Positions 37,059 through 45,845 are shown, counted from the stretch's first letter. The stretch: DNA of 64,000 nt from Enterococcus ureilyticus (GCF_001730315.1 NZ_MIKC01000034.1:124001-188000); one strand, 5' to 3'. Made by a program: numbers and translations. The notes: generated by a model not told the origin, from the letters alone.

Positions 37059-37322
37059 GGCGAACATCACAGTGAATACAGCTGAAATTACAAGCAAGCT
37101 AAAAATATAGAATAACGAAAAAAATGTTAAGTTAAAGATGCCAACTAAGACACCAATGGCAGCTAAAATCAGATAAAAAACACCAAACTGATGTAAAAAC
37201 TGTTTATTTTCGTCAGGTTCACCATTATGCATCAATGGTAAAAAGACAGTCGCTTTTTTTAATAAATAAATTCCGATAATAACTAACAATGCCACAGATA
37301 CAAAAATAAGTACTTGAATCAT
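37044..37322 (-). CDS. Small membrane protein of unknown function
   Basis: A 92-residue protein with three hydrophobic segments (residues about 3-20, 43-62 and 67-88) and a short polar loop HNGEPDENKQF. The start ATG has GGAGG 7 bases upstream, while the longer open frame adds 12 residues without RBS. Lengths and pattern resemble small conserved lactobacillale membrane proteins, but no family is named. It lies downstream of the 6S RNA on the same strand. Confidence 0.7.
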   Translation of the reverse strand: MIQVLIFVSVALLVIIGIYLLKKATVFLPLMHNGEPDENKQFLHQFGVFYLILAAIGVLVGIFNLTFFSLFYIFSLLVISAVFTVMFAKKIL

Positions 37323-37341
37323 GAATTGAACCTCCATCAAA

Positions 37342-37372
37342 TAAAAAACAATTTGCACTACGCAAATTGTTT
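37342..37372 (-). terminator. Terminator downstream of 6S RNA
   Basis: On the minus strand AAACAATTTGC pairs with GCAAATTGTTT around GTAGT and is followed by TTTTAT. Confidence 0.8.
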
Positions 37373-37383
37373 GGTAATCAAAT

Positions 37384-37588
37384 AAAAATGGTAAAATCCG
37401 TTGATGCCGTTATTCGTCCTATAGTATTGAACCCGCAAACAAAGCAGGTGGGTTCCACGACTGACAGCTTCGAACTACCAAATGAAAAGGCATGTTACCA
37501 GCTTAGGTACCAGAAGGATCCCTAGATATCAATAAAATGTTCGGTCAACACACAAAAAAGACAACGCGTACATCACAGATTTACCATC
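37384..37588 (-). ncRNA. ssrS: 6S RNA, RNA polymerase regulator
   Basis: About 200 nt on the minus strand. The 5' end ATGGTAAATCTG pairs with the 3' end CGGATTTTACCAT, giving the closing stem of 6S RNA; inside, GGAACCCAC and GCGGGTTC form the distal stem and unpaired tracts lie between, fitting the open-complex-mimicking bulge. It has a near-consensus promoter just upstream and a terminator downstream. Location beside rarA matches 6S RNA in other Firmicutes. No protein frame fits the region. Confidence 0.8.
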
Positions 37589-37591
37589 TTT

Positions 37592-37620
37592 ATAATAGCA
37601 CATTCTCATGCAAACAGCAA
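37592..37620 (-). promoter_or_regulatory. Promoter of 6S RNA
   Basis: Minus strand TTGCTG (37620-37615), 17-bp spacer, TATTAT (37597-37592). Start would fall near 37587. Confidence 0.7.
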
Positions 37621-37646
37621 CGAGGGTGCTTAAATTTGAAAGCGGA

Positions 37647-38936
37647 TTACTCTGTCGTTTTCTTGTTTTTTTTCCACTCTTGGATCCGTTGATGCTGCTG
37701 ATGTAATGCTTGTTCATATTTCCCCGTATCAATGGGCTCATAATAATGAGCATTTTTTATTTTATCGGGAAGATATTGCTGATCGACCCAAGCGTTTTCA
37801 AAATTATGAGGGTATTTATAGCCAATGCCTCGGTTTAACTCCTTGGCACCAGAGTAATGGCTATCACGCAAGTGGTCAGGAACATCACCTGCTTTTCCTT
37901 CACGAATATCGGCTAAGGCGGCATCGATTGCACTAATAGCAGAATTTGATTTTGGAGATAGACACAAATCAATCACCACACTGGCAAGGGGGATGCGCGC
38001 TTCAGGAAAACCTAATTTTTCGGCGGCTTGAACTGCTGTGATCGTGCGAGCTGCAGCCGGTGGGTTGCCTAATCCAATATCCTCATAAGCAATTACCATT
38101 AAACGACGACAAATAATTGGTAAATCGCCAGCTTCAACCAGTCTAGCTAAATAATGTAACGCAGCGTCTACATCACTACCGCGAATCGATTTTTGAAAAG
38201 CCGAAATCACATCATAATGAGCATCACCGTTTTTATCATGAGTCAAGGCTTTACGCTGAACGCATTCTTCAATAATCGAAAGAGTGATTTCAATTTTTTT
38301 TTCTTGATTTTCAGGAGTGGATTTGACCGCTAGCTCTAATCCATTTAAGGCACTACGTAAATCACCATTAGTTGCACGGGATAAGTGCTGCAGAGCTTTT
38401 TCTTCCAAGACAACTGGAAATTCTCCTAACCCACGCTCGTTGTCAGTTAAAGCTTCTTTGATTGCTTTTTGAATATCCGTTTCCGTTAATGGTTTGACTT
38501 CAAAAATTTGAGATCGGCTTCGAATAGCTGGATTGATCGTAATGTAAGGATTTTCAGTTGTTGCCCCGATCATAATGATTCGACCACTCTCAAGATGAGG
38601 TAGTAGAAAATCCTGTTTTGTCTTATCCAAGCGATGAACTTCATCTAGGAGTAAGATTACAGTCCCACTCATTTTTGCTTCTTCTGCAACAATCTGCAAA
38701 TCTTTTTTCGTATCAGTTGCTGCATTTAACAATCGAAAAGCGTAATTTGTAGAACCCGCAATGGCACTAGCAATACTCGTTTTACCAGTTCCTGGCGGAC
38801 CATATAAAATCATGGATGAAAGCATACGAGCTTCGACCATTCGACGGATAATTTTTCCTGGTCCTACTAAATGTTGTTGTCCAACGACTTCATCTAAATT
38901 ACGTGGCCGCATACGATAGGCTAATGGTTTTTGCAT
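37647..38936 (-). CDS. rarA: Replication-associated recombination ATPase RarA (MgsA)
   Basis: AAA+ ATPase of the clamp-loader-like group acting at stalled replication forks. The 429-residue protein starts MQKPLAYRMRPRNLDEVVGQ (RBS AAGGAGGG), has Walker A GPPGTGKTS near residue 50, Walker B LLLDEVHRLD, sensor 1 MIGATTENP and the C-terminal tetramerisation domain with GDVPDHLRDSHY and GIGYKYPHNF. An in-frame extension of 29 residues upstream lacks an RBS and is ignored. Promoter -10 TATAAT on the minus strand at about 38973-38968. Confidence 0.95.
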   Translation of the reverse strand: MQKPLAYRMRPRNLDEVVGQQHLVGPGKIIRRMVEARMLSSMILYGPPGTGKTSIASAIAGSTNYAFRLLNAATDTKKDLQIVAEEAKMSGTVILLLDEVHRLDKTKQDFLLPHLESGRIIMIGATTENPYITINPAIRSRSQIFEVKPLTETDIQKAIKEALTDNERGLGEFPVVLEEKALQHLSRATNGDLRSALNGLELAVKSTPENQEKKIEITLSIIEECVQRKALTHDKNGDAHYDVISAFQKSIRGSDVDAALHYLARLVEAGDLPIICRRLMVIAYEDIGLGNPPAAARTITAVQAAEKLGFPEARIPLASVVIDLCLSPKSNSAISAIDAALADIREGKAGDVPDHLRDSHYSGAKELNRGIGYKYPHNFENAWVDQQYLPDKIKNAHYYEPIDTGKYEQALHQQHQRIQEWKKNKKTTE

Positions 38937-39113
38937 CGTTGGCCCTCCTTTTTTCTTTATCTTATCTATTATACCATAAAGAACGTATGTTTGTATCTCG
39001 CTGAGTTTGATAGGGAAATTCATTGATTAAACGGCTGTTTTTTGTACGGTTCATTTGTTATTTCAATGGATAATAGGCTTTGATTCGTGTATTATAGAAA
39101 GTGGTGAAAAATA

Positions 39114-39752
39114 ATGAATGAGACAATAAATTTTTTTAAGACAAAAACAACTGAAGAAATTGCTCAGTTTTTGTTAGGTATGTATTTAGAACACGAAACA
39201 GAATCGGGGATACTTGCAGGCTATATCGTTGATACCGAAGCTTATTTAGGACCAGAAGATGAGGCTGCTCATAGTTTTGGCTTGCGCAATACACCACGTC
39301 TAAAAGCGATGTACGATAAACCCGGAACGATTTATTTATATACGATGCACACACATTTGATTTTAAATATGGTGACTCAAGAAAAAGGCACACCCCAAGG
39401 AGTTATGATTCGTGCAATTGAACCCATTGAGGGAATCGAAAAAATGGTAGAAAACCGCAATGGTCGTCAAGACATCGAATTATCTAACGGGCCAGGTAAG
39501 CTGGTATCAGCTTTAGGAATTAATCAAGCGTTATATGGACAATCAATTTTTGATAGTCCATTACGATTAGTACCAGAAAAAAGAAAAACACCAAAAAAAA
39601 TCATTCCACTTCCTCGAATCGGTATTCCCAATAAAGGTATTTGGACAGAATTACCATTAAGGTATATTGTTTCAGGAAATCCTTATATATCCAAACAAAA
39701 AAGAAGTGATATTGATCAAAAGGCCTTTGGCTGGAAGGAAGAAAATAAATGA
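39114..39752 (+). CDS. DNA-3-methyladenine glycosylase (AAG/Mpg type)
   Basis: Alkyladenine glycosylase fold of 212 residues that removes alkylated purines. Catalytic Glu lies in GYIVDTEAYLGPEDEAAHS; GTIYLYTMHTHLILN and MIRAIEPIEG with ELSNGPGKLVSALG are family hallmarks. GTGG-type RBS before ATG. Its end overlaps the next gene by 4 bp. Confidence 0.93.
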   Translation: MNETINFFKTKTTEEIAQFLLGMYLEHETESGILAGYIVDTEAYLGPEDEAAHSFGLRNTPRLKAMYDKPGTIYLYTMHTHLILNMVTQEKGTPQGVMIRAIEPIEGIEKMVENRNGRQDIELSNGPGKLVSALGINQALYGQSIFDSPLRLVPEKRKTPKKIIPLPRIGIPNKGIWTELPLRYIVSGNPYISKQKRSDIDQKAFGWKEENK

Positions 39753-40234
39753 AAAAAGCAACAATGTTAACTTATTTAGACCAACAAATAACCAGAAAAA
39801 TCATGGAATATGATGTAGCTCTTGATTGGAACGCTAAAAACCATACAATTGAAGTTGTTTTTCGATTATTTGCCGAAAATACAGCACATGAACAGATCGA
39901 TGATGCACAAGGAACGGTTTCAGAAGAAGAAATCATTGAATTTGAAGATGGGATTTTGTTTTATAATCCTGAAAAGTCTTCTGTAGATAAGGCAGAGTTT
40001 CTAGCGACTATTTCTTATGAGGGCAAAAAGGGAATCAAACAGTCTGTGTTAGATGGTTTCATTGATTACTTAAATGATGTTTTAACTGAAGGACAAAGTG
40101 ATTTATTAGACTTTTTAACGGATGAGGGACAAGCCGTATTTGAGCTGAAATGGTCACAAGAATTATTTGAAGAAGCTGTTAAAAAGTATCAAAAAGTAGA
40201 GAGCGATACCTATATTGCGTACCCAAGCTATTAA
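39749..40234 (+). CDS. DUF3013 family protein
   Basis: Acidic 161-residue soluble protein matching the DUF3013 pattern of enterococci and lactobacilli (ENTAHEQIDDAQG, EFEDGILFYNP, FLATISYEGKKGI). No catalytic motif is seen. ATGA overlap with the glycosylase gene and a 21-bp gap to prmA indicate one operon with repair and ribosome modification genes. Function unknown. Confidence 0.82.
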   Translation: MKKATMLTYLDQQITRKIMEYDVALDWNAKNHTIEVVFRLFAENTAHEQIDDAQGTVSEEEIIEFEDGILFYNPEKSSVDKAEFLATISYEGKKGIKQSVLDGFIDYLNDVLTEGQSDLLDFLTDEGQAVFELKWSQELFEEAVKKYQKVESDTYIAYPSY

Positions 40235-40255
40235 AAAGAGTAAAGAGGTGATCAT

Positions 40256-41203
40256 ATGAAATGGATAGAAGTAAAAGTTGAAACAGCTAGTGAAGCAATT
40301 GAAGCAATCTCAAATATCATGATGGAAGCTGGAGCGAGTGGTGTTGCGATAGAAGATGCTTTAGATGTAGAAAATTTTCAAAGTGATTTATATGGTGAAT
40401 TACTAGACAAAGAACAATTTACGCACATTAAAGAAGGTGCATTGGTTATGGCCTATTTTCCCGAAACGACCTTTTTGCCGGAAATCTTACCTTTTATCAA
40501 AGAGAGCATTACCCGCTTACCAGAGTTTGGTCTTGCTATTGGGAAAAATGAAGTGAGTGTTAGTGAAGTAGCTGAAAGCGATTGGGCAACTGCTTGGAAA
40601 AAATATTATCATCCAGTTCGTGTGACACGGTTTCTAACAATCGTTCCAAGCTGGGAGAAATATGAAGCGCAAGATGCGCTTGAAAAAATCATTACCTTAG
40701 ATCCAGGTATGGCTTTTGGAACTGGAACCCATCCAACAACCCGTTTGACTTTACAAGCCCTAGAAACTGTTTTACGTGGTGGTGAAACACTGCTTGATGT
40801 TGGCACAGGTTCTGGTGTGTTAAGTATTGCGAGTAAATATCTAGGTGCTAAAGAAATCTATGCCTATGATTTAGATGAAGTTGCAGTGACGGCTGCTAAA
40901 GAAAATATGAATATGAATCCAATTGCTAATGATGTTCAAGTCTCGGCAAACGACTTGCTGAAAGGGATAACGGTCGAAGCAGACGTGATCGTGGCAAATA
41001 TTTTAGCCGATATTATTACGTTGATGATCGAAGATGCTTGGCGTTTATTGAAAAATGATGGTACTTTGATCGTTTCAGGAATCATTCAGGAGAAAAAAGC
41101 AATGGTTATAGAAAAAATGACTAGCGTAGGTTTCCTTGTAGATCAAATTTTCCAACAAGGGGATTGGTATGCAATGATATTAAAGAAAACAGAGGAAGAG
41201 TAA
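40256..41203 (+). CDS. prmA: Ribosomal protein L11 methyltransferase
   Basis: SAM-dependent enzyme of 315 residues that trimethylates ribosomal protein L11. N-terminal substrate domain (MKWIEVKVETASEAIEAISN), linker WKKYYHPVRV, motif TLDPGMAFGTGTHPTT, SAM motif LLDVGTGSGVLSIA and VANILADIIT are intact. RBS AGAGGTG. The next gene, rsmE, follows after one base. Confidence 0.96.
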   Translation: MKWIEVKVETASEAIEAISNIMMEAGASGVAIEDALDVENFQSDLYGELLDKEQFTHIKEGALVMAYFPETTFLPEILPFIKESITRLPEFGLAIGKNEVSVSEVAESDWATAWKKYYHPVRVTRFLTIVPSWEKYEAQDALEKIITLDPGMAFGTGTHPTTRLTLQALETVLRGGETLLDVGTGSGVLSIASKYLGAKEIYAYDLDEVAVTAAKENMNMNPIANDVQVSANDLLKGITVEADVIVANILADIITLMIEDAWRLLKNDGTLIVSGIIQEKKAMVIEKMTSVGFLVDQIFQQGDWYAMILKKTEEE

Positions 41204-41204
41204 G

Positions 41205-41954
41205 ATGCAGCGTTACTTTTTAACGGAGCCTTATGCAGCGCAGGATCATTATCAGATCAGTGGAGAAAACTACCATCATATCGTACGAGTGATGCGTATG
41301 ACACCTGAAGAACAAGTTTTCTTAGTGTTTAATGATCATACTGCGATCATTGCAGAAATCACGGAAATCACAGAAACATCTGTTTATTTGAAAGAGCTTA
41401 GTAAAGAGACTGCTGAAAAAGAGTTGCCAATCGATGTTACGATTGCCTGTGGCTATCCTAAAGGTGATAAGTTGGAATGGGTCGTTCAAAAAGGGACAGA
41501 ACTTGGCAGTCACAAGTTTATTGGTTTTCCTGCTAAGACATCGGTTGTAAAATGGGATCAAAAAAAGCGAGTTAAAAAAACTGAGCGCTTGAAGAAGATT
41601 GCCACAGAGGCTGCTGAGCAATCTCATCGCCAGTTTGCACCGGATATCGTATTATTAGAAAGAGAACAAGCATTGATCGATGTTTTTTCTCGTTATGATA
41701 AAGTGTTGATTGCGTATGAGGAATCTGCAAAGATCGGTGAACGTAGCAGCTTTGCAACAGTACTTTCTGAACTAGAAACTGGGCAATCGCTTTTGTTTAT
41801 TTTTGGTCCAGAAGGTGGGTTTTCATCTGCCGAAGTCAGTTTATTTCAAGAAAATGGCGGGATTCTTTGCGGTTTGGGGCCACGAATTTTACGTGCGGAG
41901 ACAGCGCCATTATATGCCTTAGGTGCAATTAGTTACCATTTTGAATTAATGTAA
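41205..41954 (+). CDS. rsmE: 16S rRNA m3U1498 methyltransferase
   Basis: SPOUT-class methyltransferase of 249 residues. N-terminal PUA-like domain (ISGENYHHIVRVMRM) and C-terminal knot with GYPKGDKLEWVVQKGTELG, LLFIFGPEGGFS and LGPRILRAETAPL. RBS GAGGAAGAG; one base after prmA, as is common. Confidence 0.95.
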   Translation: MQRYFLTEPYAAQDHYQISGENYHHIVRVMRMTPEEQVFLVFNDHTAIIAEITEITETSVYLKELSKETAEKELPIDVTIACGYPKGDKLEWVVQKGTELGSHKFIGFPAKTSVVKWDQKKRVKKTERLKKIATEAAEQSHRQFAPDIVLLEREQALIDVFSRYDKVLIAYEESAKIGERSSFATVLSELETGQSLLFIFGPEGGFSSAEVSLFQENGGILCGLGPRILRAETAPLYALGAISYHFELM

Positions 41955-41971
41955 ATTATAGGGGGTTGTTT

Positions 41972-42619
41972 ATGGAATTAGAGTTACAAAGACTTTCAAT
42001 TATGTTAATGGATCCATCGTTTACAGACCGACAATTCACAGATGAGCTTCTGTTTTTAAAAGAATTTCCTGTTCGATCTATTTTTGTGTTACCTTATAAT
42101 GTTGCAAGAGCCAAACAATTATTGACAGGAACCAAGATTCAAATCGGTAGTCTGGTTGATTTTCCCTTAGGCGGTGGAACATTGGCAAAAAAAGCTTTTG
42201 AAACAGGACAATTATATAGAGAAGGTGCTTCAGATGTTTTTGTGACGATGGCACCTGAACAGCTAGAAAGATATGGGAATGAAAGTTATCAAGCATTAGA
42301 ACAATTGTCTTTTGGACGAAATGCTCTAGGTTTCTTTTTAGATAGTCGGCAATTAACAGATGGTCAAAAGCAAGTATTGGCGATGGATATCGCAGAGGTA
42401 AATGTCAGTGCTATTTCTTTAGGCTTGAATTTGACGATGGAACAAGCGATCTATGATATGAGTATTTTTAGAACAGGTCGTAAAAAGCAGATGACGTTTC
42501 AAGTAAATGTCAAAGCACCAACGTTGCTTGAAATTGAGTTACTTTTTCAAGCTGGAGCTTCATATATTGGTATCAGTAATGGCCGTGAGATATTGCCATT
42601 GATTTCTAAATGGAATTAA
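41972..42619 (+). CDS. Deoxyribose-phosphate aldolase-like protein, probable loss of catalytic lysine
   Basis: DeoC-fold protein of 215 residues. The region IGSLVDFPLGGGTLAKKAFETGQLYREGASDVFV aligns by eye with DeoC (VxxFPLGxxxxxxKxxExxxAxxxGAxE), and QAGASYIGISNG fits its end. The Schiff-base motif KTSTG is replaced by FRTGRK and VKASGG by VKAPT, so normal aldolase chemistry is doubtful. ATG 41972 follows GGGGG. It may be in the prmA-rsmE operon (17-bp gap). Real role unknown. Confidence 0.72.
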   Translation: MELELQRLSIMLMDPSFTDRQFTDELLFLKEFPVRSIFVLPYNVARAKQLLTGTKIQIGSLVDFPLGGGTLAKKAFETGQLYREGASDVFVTMAPEQLERYGNESYQALEQLSFGRNALGFFLDSRQLTDGQKQVLAMDIAEVNVSAISLGLNLTMEQAIYDMSIFRTGRKKQMTFQVNVKAPTLLEIELLFQAGASYIGISNGREILPLISKWN

Positions 42620-42630
42620 AACGCGAGGAA

Positions 42631-42659
42631 TTGAAAATATAGAAAAATGTTAGTATAAT
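42631..42659 (+). promoter_or_regulatory. Strong promoter upstream of rel
   Basis: TTGAAA (42631-42636), exactly 17 bp, TATAAT (42654-42659): near consensus. Start near 42666, only a few bases before a terminator-like hairpin. Confidence 0.75.
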
Positions 42660-42670
42660 AAAAGTTGTTG

Positions 42671-42706
42671 GAAGTGCTACTGTTTCAAGTGGTGCTTTTC
42701 TTTTTT
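42671..42706 (+). terminator. Terminator-like hairpin at the start of the rel leader
   Basis: GAAGTGCTACT and AGTGGTGCTTTTC pair (with G.T) around GTTTCA, followed by TTTTTTT. It may end transcription from upstream or attenuate the promoter directly before it. Confidence 0.7.
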
Positions 42707-42753
42707 TGAACGATCGATCATATACATATATAGAGGGATGTTGGTACATAACT

Positions 42754-43028
42754 AAAAGGAGTACCACTATTCTAGGAAGCGAAGCTGACATAGAGATAGC
42801 GGATAACGGACCAAAAAGTAAAAGGAGTACCACTATTCTAGGAAGCGAAGCTGACGTAGAGATAGCGGATAACGGACCAAAAAGTAAAAGGAGTACCACT
42901 ATTCTAGGAAGCGAAGCTGACGTAGAGATAGCGGATAACGGACCAAAAAGTAAAAGGAGTACCACTATTCTAGGAAGCGAAGCTGACGTAGAGATAGCGG
43001 ATAACGGACCAAAAAGTAAAAGGAGTGA
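42754..43028 (+). repeat. Four 66-bp tandem repeats in the rel leader
   Basis: Full copies at 42754-42819, 42820-42885, 42886-42951 and 42952-43017, then AAAAGGAGT again as the rel ribosome binding site. Copies are identical except one base (GACATAG in copy 1, GACGTAG in the rest). Each has AAAAGGAGTACC at its start and a possible hairpin, CCACTATTCTA with TAGAGATAGCGG, capped by AGC-GAA-GCT. The 66-bp period keeps both strands open as reading frames. Confidence 0.95.
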
Positions 43029-43033
43029 GAAAC

Positions 43034-45247
43034 ATGCCAAAAGAGGAAATTATGACGGGCCCTGGAGTTATGAAGCTCGTGTCAAAATACATGGCGCCCC
43101 AGCATGTTGCTTTTGTTCAAAAAGCCTGTGATTATGCTGAGAAAGCACATGATGGTCAAGTTAGACAGTCAGGTGAGCCTTATTTTATCCACCCAATCCA
43201 AGTTGCTGGAATTTTAGCAGAACTACGGATGGACCCACATACAGTTGCCACAGGATTTTTACACGATGTGGTAGAAGATACAGACGTCACGCTTGAGGAT
43301 TTAGCAACTGAATTTGGTGCTGATGTTGCAATGTTAGTGGACGGTGTGACCAAACTTGGAAAAATAAAATATAAATCTCATGAAGAACAACTGGCTGAAA
43401 ATCACCGAAAAATGTTATTAGCAATGGCTCAAGATTTACGCGTGATTATGGTCAAATTAGCCGATCGTCTGCATAACATGCGGACATTAAAGCATTTACG
43501 AGAAGATAAGCAACGCAGAATTGCTCAAGAAACAATTGAAATCTATGCTCCGCTCGCACATCGTTTAGGGATTAGCCGTATCAAATGGGAATTAGAAGAT
43601 ACAGCCTTGCGCTATATCAACCCAAATCAATATTACCGTATCGTTAATTTAATGCAAAGTAAACGAGATGAACGTGAAGCGTATGTGGAAGAAGCTGTTG
43701 AAGATATCCGCCTAGCAACGGAAGATTTAGATATATACGCTGAAATCTACGGTCGTCCCAAACATATTTATTCCATTTACCGCAAAATGAAAGATCAAAA
43801 AAAGCAATTCAATGAAATTTATGATTTGTTGGCGATTCGTGTAATCGTTGATTCAATCAAAGATTGTTATGCTGTTTTAGGTGCGATTCATACAAAATGG
43901 ACACCGATGCCAGGACGTTTTAAGGATTATATTGCAATGCCCAAGGCAAACATGTATCAATCCATTCATACAACCGTTATCGGACCCAAAGGTAATCCTG
44001 TAGAAGTTCAAATCAGAACTCATGAAATGCATCAAATTGCAGAATTTGGGGTTGCTGCTCATTGGGCTTATAAAGAAGGGAAAACTGAAAAAGTCGATGA
44101 AGACACGGATAATAAGCAATTAAGTTGGTTCCGTGAAATTCTTGAATTACAAGATGAAAGCTATGATGCTTCTGAATTTATGGAAAGTGTTAAAGGGGAT
44201 ATTTTTAGCGATAAAGTGTATGTATTTACGCCAACTGGCGAAGTAACGGAATTGCCTAAAGGCTCTGGACCACTTGATTTTGCGTACAGTGTGCATACTG
44301 AAATTGGCAATAAAACAACAGGTGCCAAGGTCAATGGGAAAATGGTTCAGTTGGATTATACACTAAAAAATGGCGATATCATTGAAGTTTTGACCTCACC
44401 AAACTCCTTTGGACCAAGTCGTGACTGGTTGAAAATGGTTGCGACAAGTAAAGCGCGTAATAAAATCAAACGATTTTTCAAGGTCCAAGATCGCGAAGTT
44501 AATATCATCAAAGGACATGATGCAATCAGTAAATACCTGATCGAACATGGATTTACACCAAAGGAATTTTTAAGTAAAGCTAAAATGGCAGAAGCGCTGG
44601 AGCGTTTTAATTTTCAAACAGAAGACGATCTATATGCGGCTGTTGGTTATGGTGAAATCAGCGCTCAAGTGGTCTTTAATCGCTTAACTGAAAAGGAGCG
44701 TAAAGAACAAGAAATTGAACGCCAAAAACAAGAAGCTGAAGAATTGATGACGCAACCAGTCAAAAAAGAATCAGATAAAATGAAAGTTCGTCATGAAGGC
44801 GGGATTGTGATTCAAGGCGTTGAAAACTTGCTTATTCGCATCAGCCGTTGCTGTAATCCTGTACCTGGAGATGAAATTGTTGGATACATTACGAAAGGAC
44901 GCGGTGTGTCCATTCATAGAGCAGATTGTCCAAATGTGCAGCATCAAGAAGAACTTGCCCAACGATTGATTGAAGTCGAATGGGAAGATACGGATAACAC
45001 GAATAAAGAATACGATGCTGATTTAGAAATTTATGGCTATAATCGTAGTGGTTTATTGAATGATGTCCTACAAGTCATTAGTTCAATGACTAAAAATTTA
45101 GTCAGCGTGGAAGCGAAGCCGACGAAAAATAAAATGGCCATGATCCATGTAACAGTAAAAATCCAAAATCTAGCCCATTTAAAAACAATCGTAGATAAAA
45201 TAAAGAATATACCGGATGTTTATAATGTTCGTCGAACCAATGGCTAG
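43034..45247 (+). CDS. rel: Bifunctional (p)ppGpp synthetase/hydrolase
   Basis: Long Rel enzyme of 737 residues that makes and breaks the alarmone (p)ppGpp in amino acid starvation. HD hydrolase domain (HPIQVAGILAEL, FLHDVVEDTD near residue 77), synthetase domain (YSIYRKMKDQKK, AIRVIVDSIKDCYAVLG), TGS domain (KVYVFTPTGEVTELPKGSGPLDFAYSVHTEIG), the RIS/zinc-finger-like RCCNPVPGDEIVGY and a C-terminal ACT domain (DLEIYGYNRSGLLNDVLQ). ATG 43034 is used (AAAAGGAG 8 bases upstream), not the GTG 9 bases earlier. dtd follows after 12 bp. Confidence 0.97.
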   Translation: MPKEEIMTGPGVMKLVSKYMAPQHVAFVQKACDYAEKAHDGQVRQSGEPYFIHPIQVAGILAELRMDPHTVATGFLHDVVEDTDVTLEDLATEFGADVAMLVDGVTKLGKIKYKSHEEQLAENHRKMLLAMAQDLRVIMVKLADRLHNMRTLKHLREDKQRRIAQETIEIYAPLAHRLGISRIKWELEDTALRYINPNQYYRIVNLMQSKRDEREAYVEEAVEDIRLATEDLDIYAEIYGRPKHIYSIYRKMKDQKKQFNEIYDLLAIRVIVDSIKDCYAVLGAIHTKWTPMPGRFKDYIAMPKANMYQSIHTTVIGPKGNPVEVQIRTHEMHQIAEFGVAAHWAYKEGKTEKVDEDTDNKQLSWFREILELQDESYDASEFMESVKGDIFSDKVYVFTPTGEVTELPKGSGPLDFAYSVHTEIGNKTTGAKVNGKMVQLDYTLKNGDIIEVLTSPNSFGPSRDWLKMVATSKARNKIKRFFKVQDREVNIIKGHDAISKYLIEHGFTPKEFLSKAKMAEALERFNFQTEDDLYAAVGYGEISAQVVFNRLTEKERKEQEIERQKQEAEELMTQPVKKESDKMKVRHEGGIVIQGVENLLIRISRCCNPVPGDEIVGYITKGRGVSIHRADCPNVQHQEELAQRLIEVEWEDTDNTNKEYDADLEIYGYNRSGLLNDVLQVISSMTKNLVSVEAKPTKNKMAMIHVTVKIQNLAHLKTIVDKIKNIPDVYNVRRTNG

Positions 45248-45259
45248 GAGGTAGCAAGT

Positions 45260-45706
45260 ATGAGAGCAGTTATCCAGCGAGTGACTCAAGCAGAAGTTAC
45301 AATCGATCAAAAAAGTGTTGGGAAAATCAATCAAGGGTTTATGATTTTACTCGGCATCCATGAATCAGATAGCGCAGAAGATGTAGCTTATTTAGTCCGT
45401 AAAATCAGTAAGCTTCGCGTCTTTGAAGATGAAGCGGGCAAAATGAATTTAAGTATTCAAGAAGTTCAAGGGAGTATTTTGAGTGTTTCTCAATTTACAT
45501 TATATGCAGATACCAAAAAAGGGAACCGACCTAGTTTTATAGAAGCTGCTCGACCTGAGAGGGCGATTCCTTTGTATGAGCTTTTCAACAAGCAGTTTAA
45601 AGAGCTAGATATTCCCATTGAAACTGGAGAATTCGGTGCTGATATGGCCGTGTCATTGACTAATGATGGACCAGTAACTATTATGATTGATACCAAAGAT
45701 AAATAA
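45260..45706 (+). CDS. dtd: D-aminoacyl-tRNA deacylase
   Basis: A 148-residue DTD-fold enzyme that hydrolyses D-amino acids from t[19 protein letters not shown] at the start, [20 protein letters not shown] (catalytic SQFTL) and the NDGPVT motif at the end are intact. RBS AGGAGG. Forms a two-gene operon with rel, a frequent pairing in Firmicutes. Confidence 0.95.
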   Translation: MRAVIQRVTQAEVTIDQKSVGKINQGFMILLGIHESDSAEDVAYLVRKISKLRVFEDEAGKMNLSIQEVQGSILSVSQFTLYADTKKGNRPSFIEAARPERAIPLYELFNKQFKELDIPIETGEFGADMAVSLTNDGPVTIMIDTKDK

Positions 45707-45804
45707 ACAAAAAAATGACTGAGATGAAGCTCTTTGCGCTTTATTTATGTCACTGTGAATCCGAGAAAACGGTGTGAAAAAGTCAGGCTCTTCGGCAATA
45801 TCCT

Positions 45805-45845
45805 AAAAACCGTACAATGCGCTTTATGCATTGTGCGGTTTTTAG
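45805..45845. terminator. Terminator after dtd
   Basis: A 16-bp stem with one G.T: AAAAACCGTACAATGC with GCATTGTGCGGTTTTT around GCTTTAT. The 100 bp before it hold nothing recognisable. Confidence 0.85.

Noticed and set aside
42754-43017. CRISPR array
   Set aside because: Units are directly contiguous and identical along the full 66 bp, so there are no unique spacers; no cas genes nearby.
42606-43040. Minus-strand 144-residue frame across the same repeats
   Set aside because: Same cause; no RBS or promoter and it runs into the rel leader in antisense.
42706-43131. Plus-strand 141-residue frame with 22-residue repeats before rel
   Set aside because: Starts at a TTG without RBS directly after a terminator hairpin, overlaps rel in another frame, and exists only because the repeat unit is divisible by three.
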